64,000 nucleotides of DNA, from contig NZ_JALKIL010000005.1 in assembly GCF_023051105.1 (NCBI RefSeq), positions 121,852-185,851 on the forward strand, written 5' to 3'. This stretch comes from Anaerobiospirillum sp. NML120449. GTDB lineage: Bacteria; Pseudomonadota; Gammaproteobacteria; Enterobacterales; Succinivibrionaceae. Below, piece after piece: positions 56,341 to 64,000 of the stretch. The translations under genes were made by a program, and so were the position numbers. The notes beneath the pieces are model-generated. The model had not been told where the DNA came from, searched no databases, and was given only the letters and a program-made list of their open reading frames with translations. Each line of letters starts with the position of its first letter. Position 1 is the stretch's first letter.

Positions 56341-57752
56341 GACAGCACCCAGTCATGCTGCAAGGAGTAACGACTAAGCGCCCTTGCCAGTTGCCACTGC
56401 CATGGCTACAGGCCCACGTCCACGTCCCAGGTACTGCCTGGCCCAGGTCCAGGCCCACATTCAGTGGCTCAAGCTCGGCCGTTGCCCCAATGGCTGGCTC
56501 TGCTGGTGACTGCTGGCCAGGGCCATAGCCATGTTCTCATGGCCCGCTCTGCTCGTGGCAGCTGGCCCGCATCCAGGGGCTCAAGCCCGGCCGTTGCCCT
56601 CACTGCCCAAGTCCGGTCATGGCTGATGGCCATGATTTTGTCCTGATAGCCATGCTCCTGGTTAAGAGCCTGGTCCTGGTGCAGTCAACTCACAAAAGGC
56701 ATGGCCGACAGCAAGCGATCCTGTTGCAATCCCCTCCAGCAGCACAGGAAAATCCCTATCACTCCCACCTGCACAGGCAAGATCACAGACAACAGGTCCG
56801 ACATATTCTCCCAGCCTGCAAGCACCTGTGTCCTTTGCAGGGCCTTACCTGCAACTGAGCACCCTGCACTGTTACACCTGAGCGGGTATCTTTCCTCTCC
56901 AATAAAGCTGGCTGCCCCTGCCATAGCCTGATGCAGCACTGCATAGCCCGGCCATCAAACTTAGAGCCAGGGCTGCATTTCCCTCAACTGCCTGACTTTC
57001 AAAGATCCTGCTTTCCAGGCATCACAGTTGCTTTCCATAACCAAACATACAGTGACCACAGGAATACGTACTTGAGACAGGCCTTGCCATGGTACCAGCA
57101 TGATCAGACTGTCCTAATCCACCAGCAGTCCTGTACATACTGCTGCCCGAGCAGACTGTCCTGTTCCACCATCTCTCCTGTATATGCAGCCGCACGCGCT
57201 GCTCTCAGGACAGCAGCATGTATGACTGTTGCTACTGGGCACTGCAGTCATGCCTGGACCGTCCATGGACTGGCCCTGGCCGCACCTGCGATGGCCTTGC
57301 AGGGCCGGGCTGAACAAATCACTGAGCTCCAAGGAATATGGTATCACTGATGCCGGGCTAACCTCACTGGAAGGCACCACAAGATAATCCCCGGCATATG
57401 GCCATGGAAAGCTTTTAATCATCCTGGCAGCCAGGGCTGCATGGCTGCATGGCATCATTTGCTGGCTCATCTCCCGCCTGAATCTGATGACAGCCGTCAG
57501 AATAAGATATGGTTCTGACCTGGCTCTGTCCTGCCTTTGCGGGCCTTTATGAGAGATGTAGCCCCGTCTGTATGCGCCATGGATGATTTGAATATGCTTA
57601 TTGGGGCAGCAGAAACATACCTGGCTGCACCATGGGTTTAACAGGCTTTACCAGGCTTTTCCATTGATTTACCAGGCCGTATCCAGATCGTGCTCAAGGT
57701 AAGTTAATACGCCGCATAATATGCCCCATGTGACACAAGGACTGTCATCATT
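56341..57752. other. Gene-poor GC-rich region with degenerate repeats
   Basis: About 1.4 kb without a recognisable gene. 56380-56640 contains two copies (112 bp apart) of GGCTCAAGC-CGGCCGTTGCCC amid many CATGGC/CTGGCC words. 57106-57199 has an imperfect 47-bp tandem duplication sharing CAGACTGTCCT. It looks like decayed or freely evolving sequence. Confidence 0.5.
57106..57199. repeat. Imperfect 47-bp tandem duplication
   Basis: Two units starting near 57106 and 57153, both (A/G)CAGACTGTCCT..TCCACCA followed by TCCTGTA(C/T)AT and a C-rich end. Confidence 0.45.
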
Positions 57753-58281
57753 ATGAATTACGAACTGGAGGCTGCCCTTGCCCTGGCAGTGCCCAGTGCG
57801 CTATTGTGCAGCTTCAGCTCTGCCGCTATGACAGTCCATTGCGGCACCACAACCTGTCAGTGCAAGGTAAGCCCATGCATCAGGGCAACAGTACCGCTCC
57901 AAATGCAGCTCAAATGCCGCCCCAATTGCGGCTGTCCAATGGAAAGGTCAGAGACAATGGCTACTGGATGTCAAACGCCTTTGCTCAGACCTGCATACAC
58001 CTCAATTGTCAGAGCAGTCGCTATATGCTCTGTCAAACGGGCTTACAGTCTGTTATCCCGTGAATCTGCAGGCATACTGGACTGATGATTACCGTGAGCT
58101 GAGCTTAGGGGCATGGACAAGCTATGAGCTGTTATGCTGCTGGCAGTCAGCAAGACTGACACTGGCCATTCTCAAAGTTAGGCACAGTCAGCCCCAAAAA
58201 CTGTGCTCATGGCATGGAATGAAATCTGAACTGCAGCTGATGAGCTTACTTATAAGCGGCGGCAGCCGCAGGAGCCTATAA
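57753..58281 (+). pseudogene. Possible frameshifted gene remnant
   Basis: Three successive plus-strand frames each show a protein-like stretch: a start MNYELEAALALAVPSA with AAGGA 12 nt upstream; then a frame reading LQLCRYDSPLRHHNLSVQG...SNGKVRDNGYWMSNAFAQ; then one reading DLHTPQLSEQSLYALSNGLTV...YWTDDYRELSLGAW up to a TAA at 58281. Joined, they would make a protein of about 170 residues needing two frameshifts. I do not recognise the family. Chance open frames are a real alternative. Confidence 0.25.
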
Positions 58282-58317
58282 TGCCTGGTTGTGCAGGGAA
58301 TAAACAGTACAGCCCGG

Positions 58318-58482
58318 ATGCGGGCTCAGGCAGGATGCGGCCTCAGGCCTATGATTGCTCAGGCTGGTGATGGTTCAGGCAGGTTGCGGGTTCAGGCAGG
58401 TTATGGCTCAGGCAGGTTGCGGGGTCAGGCAGGTTATGGCTCAGGCAGGTTGCGGGGTCAGGCAGGCGATAGCTCAGGCTAA
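58318..58482. repeat. Minisatellite, 33-bp unit, just before the nuclease gene
   Basis: Two identical 33-bp units (58399-58431 and 58432-58464, GGTTATGGCTCAGGCAGG...) flanked by more diverged copies built on CAGG(C/T)-TTGCGGG/TTATGGCT-CAGG. In the plus frame 58291-58482 it reads GYGSGRLRGQA repeats, but that frame has no visible ribosome-binding site, so coding is doubtful. Confidence 0.75.
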
Positions 58483-58547
58483 ACTGGCAGTGAAGCTTGT
58501 GAAACAGCTCCTGCCTGGCAAGCAGTTATTTTTGGCAAAGGGAGGGC

Positions 58548-61199
58548 ATGGTTCTCTTCCCTGTTTTGGAAAGCAATGGCATGGATAATAATATGATGAT
58601 GCAGCTGCTTAAGGACTATGCTCATGCCCGAGACCGGCATGAGCAGCAGCGCGTGCAGCGGCCATGCAATCTCAATCTCTTTTCCCTTTTTGGTCTGAGC
58701 ACAGATGAGCGTGCTCACAGCAGATTTATCCATGCCCTGCTAAGCGATCCTCACCATGGTGAGGATCTGGCACGCATGCTGGTAAGACAGATTCAGTTCC
58801 GCATGCTCAATCCTCTGGTAACAGTAAGCCTGAAAGATCCTGAGGAAAGCCAGTGCCTGCAGCCTGATAATGATGATGATGCCGAAGATCAAAGCAAAGA
58901 ACTGCCAGGCTACAACAGCCCACAACTGAACGCCACAGCCCGCAGCAGCTGCACCAGCCAGCCACAAGATACCCAGGCACTATGCCCTTCAGCAAGGGCT
59001 GCAGCAACCTGCGCAACTGATACTGGTGCCGCGGCTGGTGCCGGTGCAGGGTATGATGGCGATCAGGACAGTTCTGGTGCGAGCCTTTGTGCTGACCTTG
59101 CTTCGACAGTGACCCAGTTGGCAGCTGCATCTGACAGCACTGTCTGTCATTGCCCGGACAACACAGTTGAACACAGCAGGGATGAGGCTGTCGCAGACAG
59201 CTGCCAAAACGTCCCTGGCCACCTGCACAGCAAGGGCTGTCCAGCAAGCCACAGCATCCCTGGCTACCTTGGCAACAATGTCTGTGCTCCATCACCTCTG
59301 TGCAACTATATTGCCCCTGAGGGAGCCGTTTTGGGCACAGCTGTATCTGCAGCTGCATCTGCAGCTTCACCCGCAGCCACGCTTTCTGGGACAGCCAGCG
59401 CCAGCTCATCCCGAGTATCTGAGCTTTGCGAGCCTGGTGAAACTGAAAATGGCAATGACATCCTGACCGGCCTGTACCAGGGCAATGACTCTTCTTGCCA
59501 TGCAAGGCAGGCAGCCTGCGGCAGCCAGGACGGCAGTATCGCCAAGGACTGCAGCACTTGTGGGGCTGGCCATGGCCAAGTCCATGATCAGGATTCTGAA
59601 CAGGGTAATACTCACTATAGCCAGGCCGATGCAAGTGAAGCCCTGACGGGCAGCCTGAAAACAGGCGCATGCATCTGTGCAGCTCATGAAGCTGCATCAG
59701 CTCAGTGCCCTGACCACAGCTGCTGCAGCAGCTGCAGCAGCATTACCTCAGGCAGGGCACTGCATGATGCAGCGAAGTCCTGTGACATGGCGCCATCAGG
59801 TTATGCCCGGAGTAAAGAGAATACCGGGATAGCTGGTGATGCCGACATATCTGCCAGTGCTGGTACCGGGAACGCAGCCAGGGGTGACGCCGGGAACGGC
59901 GCCAGTGCTGTAGCCGGGAACGCGGCCATGGGTGACACAGGGAACAGTGCAAGTGCTGTAGCCGGGGACGATGACGGCAACGTGCGGGATGAGGGCCGGG
60001 CTGGGGCTAATCTTGAGGCTCACTTCGGCATGAAGTTCAGACTGCTGGGTGCTCATTGCGAATACCTGACCTGCGATGATGAGGGGCAGCGGGGCTTTAT
60101 TGATATCCTCATTGAGGCTCAGGTGCCTTCAGGACGCCTGGCTCTGGTAATAGAAAATAAGATTTATGCTTCGGATCAGCCCCGTCAACTGGCGCGCTAC
60201 TGGAGAGGACTTAAAAATCAGGGCTGGCTCAATGAGGAAATTGTCCTTGTCTATATCACCCCTGATGGACATGCACCAGAGCAGATAAGCCTTACAGGAC
60301 TGCCTGCGTCAGTTGCCGGATCTACAGTATGCATGTCATGGCGCGATGATCTCATCAAATGGCTGGAATGCTGCCCGGGACATCTGAGCCTGCCTGTACG
60401 TCTTGAGGACTGTATTAACCAGTATAAGGAGCTGCTTGCTGATATGAGTGACAACAACACAGTAGACCCGGTCGCCGCATCATTTGCTCAGTCCCTGCTC
60501 GATGACAGGCGTATGCTGGGGTCTCTTTTTGATATGGGTGATGTCTTAAGCCAGGTGCGCGCCCGGCTGATGAGCCTTTTTTGGCAGGATCTGAGTACAG
60601 CCCTGAAGTCAGATTTAAGTACCCTGAAAAAGACTGTGGCACAGCCTGAGCAATGGCTGCTGCAGCTTGAGCCTGATGACAGCTCATCCTTACCATACCT
60701 GATGGATATCTACAGCTCTGACTGTCCTTGCTGCTCGTCACTGTGCCTGTGTATTAAAAACCTGCCTGATGGCAGCCGTATCGCCTTTAAGGTCGAGTTT
60801 TACGAACAGATGTATTACGGCCCTGTGCTCTTTGATGCCCATGGCCAGCAGGTAGAACGTCAGTTCATTCACCTTACTGACAGCTTTGCCTCTTTGCTTG
60901 AATACCTTGGCTATACGGCCAGTGCACGCAAGACTGACGGCTTTATCAACTTCCGCTATCTGACCTGCAACCTTGAGCAGCCGCACAGCAGCGACAGCAG
61001 TATCAGAAGGGACAACAAGGACAGCAGACACATCATGGACAGCGGCACCGACGAGCCTGACTTTTACCGCATGGACAAGTCTCTGGCTCTGTGCCTTGCA
61101 GACGATACCCGCCGCCGTGCTCTGGCCGCCCATATCTCAGGGCAAATCTGCTCTGACCTCAAGGCCATGTGCGCTATCCCCGACTGGGTCACCATTTGA
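58548..61199 (+). CDS. PD-(D/E)XK_4-type nuclease with huge low-complexity insertion, 883 aa
   Basis: Belongs, by motif, to the PD-(D/E)XK nuclease superfamily, close to the PDDEXK_4 family often found near restriction and defence genes. The N-terminal piece (about 12-95) carries ERAHSRFIHALLSDPHHGED. The catalytic core follows after residue 490: Asp519 (GFIDIL), Glu536-x-Lys538 (VIENKI) and the QPRQLARYW helix at 544-552. Between them lie about 390 residues of Ser/Ala/Gly/Cys-rich, repetitive sequence, including a 16-residue repeat (GNAA-GD-GN-ASAVA) near 441-472. Residues 600-883 form a normal-looking C-terminal domain. The start is uncertain: ATG 58548 has GGAGG only 2 nt away, and ATG 58581 (MDNN) is an alternative. 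DNA cleavage is inferred from motifs only. Confidence 0.8.
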   Translation: MVLFPVLESNGMDNNMMMQLLKDYAHARDRHEQQRVQRPCNLNLFSLFGLSTDERAHSRFIHALLSDPHHGEDLARMLVRQIQFRMLNPLVTVSLKDPEESQCLQPDNDDDAEDQSKELPGYNSPQLNATARSSCTSQPQDTQALCPSARAAATCATDTGAAAGAGAGYDGDQDSSGASLCADLASTVTQLAAASDSTVCHCPDNTVEHSRDEAVADSCQNVPGHLHSKGCPASHSIPGYLGNNVCAPSPLCNYIAPEGAVLGTAVSAAASAASPAATLSGTASASSSRVSELCEPGETENGNDILTGLYQGNDSSCHARQAACGSQDGSIAKDCSTCGAGHGQVHDQDSEQGNTHYSQADASEALTGSLKTGACICAAHEAASAQCPDHSCCSSCSSITSGRALHDAAKSCDMAPSGYARSKENTGIAGDADISASAGTGNAARGDAGNGASAVAGNAAMGDTGNSASAVAGDDDGNVRDEGRAGANLEAHFGMKFRLLGAHCEYLTCDDEGQRGFIDILIEAQVPSGRLALVIENKIYASDQPRQLARYWRGLKNQGWLNEEIVLVYITPDGHAPEQISLTGLPASVAGSTVCMSWRDDLIKWLECCPGHLSLPVRLEDCINQYKELLADMSDNNTVDPVAASFAQSLLDDRRMLGSLFDMGDVLSQVRARLMSLFWQDLSTALKSDLSTLKKTVAQPEQWLLQLEPDDSSSLPYLMDIYSSDCPCCSSLCLCIKNLPDGSRIAFKVEFYEQMYYGPVLFDAHGQQVERQFIHLTDSFASLLEYLGYTASARKTDGFINFRYLTCNLEQPHSSDSSIRRDNKDSRHIMDSGTDEPDFYRMDKSLALCLADDTRRRALAAHISGQICSDLKAMCAIPDWVTI

Positions 61200-61522
61200 C
61201 AACGGCCTGCAGCCAGTCATGGCTCAGTTCCCCAAAGCGGCAAGGGCCACCATACCGTCAGTCATAACCTCCTGTCAGATCCAGTAATCAGGACTGTCGG
61301 CAACGGCTGCAGCGCTCAGATGCGCCGGCCAGGCTGTCCCCAGGCCTATGGCTTGCCGACTGGCCCATGGTCGCAGGATGGACGGCTGGCCGGTCCTGTG
61401 GGCCGGCCCTGTCAGCCGGGCCGGATGACGACTGCAGGCATGAAAAAACCCATGCCCCGGAATAGCTTTCCGGGCAGCATGGGTTTTGTGAATGTGCCTG
61501 AGCAGCCCGAAGCTGCCTGCGC
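61200..61522. other. Convergent intergenic region, nuclease / dhaM
   Basis: No gene. It contains the dhaM terminator at 61443-61487. No separate terminator for the nuclease is evident. Confidence 0.5.
61443..61487 (-). terminator. Intrinsic terminator of dhaM
   Basis: Two-part stem: AAAACCCATG / CATGGGTTTT (10 bp) and CCCGGAA / TTCCGGG (7 bp), separated by a small internal loop, followed on the minus strand by TTTTTT. It begins 36 nt after the dhaM stop codon. It can also form on the plus strand and may stop nuclease transcripts. Confidence 0.9.
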
Positions 61523-61930
61523 TTACTTCTTGTGAAGCTGACGGGCACCCTCGGCAGTGGAGACTACGAGATCAAGGGTAGACTCGCCATCAGAAGCTGC
61601 CTCAACACCTGCACCTACGGCACCCTCTAAAATTGGGGCATCGGCAATCTTGACGCGGGAACGTAATGGCTCCTCGAGCATGGCAATAGCGGCCTGGGAG
61701 GAAATAACACCGGAGCCCAGATCAGCTAAAACTACTACGCCCTCACCCTGATCAGCCTTTCTGATAGCGTCCAGAACCTTCTGAGGATCAGTGCCAAGGC
61801 CGCCCTGAGCATTGCCGCCAGCCGGGAAAATAGGCATAGGAGCACCATCTCGTGAGGAGATCTGCTGAACCATGTCACAGATGCCTTCAGCTACCTTAGT
61901 GCTGTGAGAGACAACAACAATACCAATCAT
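61523..61930 (-). CDS. dhaM: PTS-dependent dihydroxyacetone kinase, phosphotransferase subunit DhaM (EIIA domain only), 135 aa
   Basis: Cytoplasmic phosphocarrier that passes phosphate from HPr to the ADP bound in DhaL, which with DhaK phosphorylates dihydroxyacetone. The start MIGIVVVSHS places His9 in the phospho-accepting position of the mannose-EIIA-like fold. The GVVVLADLGSGVISSQAAIAMLEE segment and DAPILEGAVGAGVEAASDG are typical of the family. Only the EIIA domain is present, the short form known from many bacteria; the E. coli protein also has HPr and EI-like domains. ATG 61930 has AAGGAG 6 nt upstream; a longer frame starting 10 codons earlier does not. No dhaK or dhaL adjoins it in the window. 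Confidence 0.88.
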   Translation of the reverse strand: MIGIVVVSHSTKVAEGICDMVQQISSRDGAPMPIFPAGGNAQGGLGTDPQKVLDAIRKADQGEGVVVLADLGSGVISSQAAIAMLEEPLRSRVKIADAPILEGAVGAGVEAASDGESTLDLVVSTAEGARQLHKK

Positions 61931-61975
61931 AAAAACTCCTTGATTCTCCAGAGCTGCCATAAAACAAGGACACTC

Positions 61976-61988
61976 TGACCCCTGGTCA
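61976..61988. promoter_or_regulatory. Palindrome TGACC-CCT-GGTCA upstream of dhaM
   Basis: Perfect 5+5 palindrome about 45-60 nt before the dhaM start. On the minus strand TTGACC within it could serve as a -35 element. It may be an operator; this is tentative. Confidence 0.3.
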
Positions 61989-63890
61989 AAGATTCCTTAC
62001 ATACCATGTGTATTTTATCACTGATTAGCCCGGCCCCGTACCTGGATATGACAAAATCACTTATCCCGCCCCACCTGACAGCAATTCAGCCCGCAAAGCC
62101 CATTAATACGCGCTTTAGCGCCATGCTTGTATACCAGTCTGCCAAAGCTCTCCTGTCATACAGGCAAGCCCTGGCCGCTGCCACACAGCTGCAAACAGAC
62201 AATCCGAAGCATATGGGAAGGTAAACGATTACATCCACAAACCCCAAACAGCCCGGTCACCAGCACCAGCTCAGCAGAAAAAATGAACCTGTGACCAGCC
62301 TTACAGACCATGCCTGACAACACATTATGGTCATGATAGTCAGGCAGCGCAGCACTCATCGCCGCTCAAAGCAGGCACTGGCATCCAGTCAGCCCAGCCG
62401 TACCAGACAGCCCGGCACCAGGTCAGCCCAGACGACATCAAGCCGCACAGCAGCACAATGCAGTGCCAACAGGCCAGCATCAGGCGCGCATACATCGGGC
62501 ACAGTCAGCTGCTCTGCAGCTGCCAGCCCCAAAGCATTCTCAGTACCCTTACCAGCGCCATAGGGCAAAAAGCACCATGGCGGGCGGCACATGGCCAGAA
62601 CAGCCGCCATACGGCAGCCGATCAGCCTTAAAGTCAGACAAGTGCCCTGCAAAGCCACAGCTGTAAGTACCTGACTCGCACAACGACAGGGCCTGAACTT
62701 ACGGCCAGTCTGACAGAAGCCTGCCTGGCCTGCCAGACTAAGCCGGCTCAGCTGCCGGGACGGTTCTGGAACCACTAATCGGGCATCCAGTCCCCCATGT
62801 TCAGCATAGCACAGCAACATTGAGACTAAGTGGACGGGAGGCACAGTCGTACAACCAGTAGTGCGCAGCCCGTCAGGACGGGCACGCCCTGCCTGTACAG
62901 GCAGGACTGGCCAGCATGGCTGAAAGGCCGGGCCTGGCAGGGCTGAATGTGCCGGCCCGGCAGCTGCTTTCTTCATCCATCTGGCCAGGCTGCTTTATTC
63001 ATCCATACGGATGAAAGAGGAGGTCAGCGGCAATGCACATCAGGAAAATTAAGGTCAGGTCCCAGGGATATCATCCCCTGAGATGAAGTGGATAAAGTAC
63101 AGGGAAAAGACAATTGAATGGCAGGGCCTCAGGCTGTAAGGATAAATGCCCGGGCATGCCGAAACAGTCAGCTCAGGAAAAGAACAATCACTAATTACCA
63201 CAGCCGCAGCTTCCAGGACTTCAGGCCCTGAACAGCCCTGCATACCATCACAGTATGGCTGCAGATTACGGCTCAGTGCAGTATAGCGCACCGTATCGCT
63301 GCTGATAAAGAGCACGCGGCCCAATACCATGACACTTGTCAAACTTTGACTGCCAGCTCACAGCCCTGGTCATTTACGTACACGCGCACGGTCAACATCC
63401 CAGTCCAATACCCGTCTGCAGCCAATACGTATGGCTCTCAACGTATCAGGCATCTCCCCACACCCGCTGACCACAAAGCCGCAGCTGTGACGCAGCTGTG
63501 CCGCATATCTGCCTCCCACCAGACGGATGCTTCACCTTAATTTGAAAGAGTGATGTTGCCAGCCGCCCGTTAAGACTGTTTTGGGTGGCAGGGAAATAGA
63601 GAAAGAGGGAAGTGAGAAACGCAGGGAGGTGAGCGTCGAATTTGGCTGTGCAGGGTCTGGCCTGGCTGAATTGAGCATTCAAGTTGCGCATGCTGGCTGG
63701 CAGGACAGCAGCCTGCATGCGCAAGGCAAGGGCCTTTGCCTGGTAAAGAACCAGAGCCCAGCCATAATTACTGGCCGGGTCACAGCTCATTGAGCAGTCA
63801 GTACGGTGTATTTCATAAGTCACCAGACAGACTGTCACAGCTTGCCAGAGGGCCGCCCGGCAGAGGGCAGGGCCTACGCACAAAGCGTGA

Positions 63891-63946
63891 AATTTGATCC
63901 AAGGATCAAATTCGGAAAATAAAATGTGATACCAGGATCACTTTTT
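63891..63946. promoter_or_regulatory. Two palindromes at the right edge
   Basis: AATTTGATCC-AA-GGATCAAATT (63891-63912) and GTGAT-ACCAGG-ATCAC followed by TTTTT (63926-63946). The second resembles a weak plus-strand terminator; the first resembles an operator. TTTGATC occurs again in TTTTGATCAC near the edge. Confidence 0.35.
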
Positions 63947-64000
63947 AACAATTTAGATTCACTTAAAAACGAGATTTTGATCACATAGTAAAAAATTTGC

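Larger units (their letters stand above)
61961..64000. other. Right end: no convincing gene
   Basis: About 2 kb. 61961-62230 is the dhaM leader. 62230-63000 is GC-rich with CAGCC/CAGGC words. Minus-strand frames such as 63055-63342 have no ribosome-binding site or recognisable motif. The last 110 bp are AT-rich with two short palindromes. A gene just beyond the right edge would fit the AT-rich end as promoter or terminator sequence. Confidence 0.5.

Noticed and set aside
58807..59697. 296-codon minus-strand frame within the nuclease insertion
   Set aside because: Gly/Cys/His-rich shadow of the low-complexity coding strand; the plus strand carries the conserved nuclease motifs in one continuous frame.
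63055..63342. 95-codon minus-strand frame at the right end
   Set aside because: No ribosome-binding site and no family recognised; kept only as part of the description of the region.

Overview
The window comes from a Gram-negative, flagellated bacterium: it encodes type V (autotransporter) outer-membrane proteins ending in a C-terminal aromatic residue, two flagellins and a periplasmic SIMPL protein. The mixture (succinate/lactate-type metabolism, flagellin type, very large autotransporter family) would fit a gut gammaproteobacterium such as a member of the Succinivibrionaceae, but that placement is inference only; no rRNA or other phylogenetic marker is present.

Layout. About 54 kb is dominated by six paralogous giant autotransporter genes. 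Five are on the minus strand (reading right to left: 43095-36955, 35829-28891, 28143-19762, 14671-4088 and 2839-1, the last cut by the left edge). One is on the plus strand (47404-53889). Each starts with the same unusual extended signal peptide (MKQTNST...YLKGLAST...), has a very long repetitive beta-helix passenger, carries a conserved partly helical module in the middle of the passenger, then a Pro/Gly/Thr-rich linker, a conserved pre-barrel region and a C-terminal beta-barrel. They are separate transcription units with 0.75-2 kb intergenic leaders and hairpins or terminators behind most of them. Two near-identical flagellin genes (17688-16744 and 18860-17937), each with its own terminator, lie between two of the autotransporters. 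Between the last minus-strand and the plus-strand autotransporter are a sugar O-acetyltransferase (minus) and a secreted SIMPL/DUF541 protein (plus).

The right end (54-64 kb) has a different texture: GC-rich, full of CAGGC/CATGGC-type degenerate tandem repeats and poor in genes. It holds an orphan LutB-like iron-sulfur lactate-utilisation protein with a low-complexity insertion, a PD-(D/E)XK_4-type nuclease whose N- and C-terminal parts are separated by about 390 low-complexity residues, and a minimal DhaM phosphotransferase subunit with a strong terminator. The final 2 kb shows no convincing gene.

Most notable: the six-member autotransporter family with a shared signal-peptide extension and shared inserted module, the 3,527-residue member with two long internal repeat arrays, shared upstream motifs between paralogs, and the split nuclease. 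No tRNA, rRNA, CRISPR array, complete IS element or integrase was recognised.
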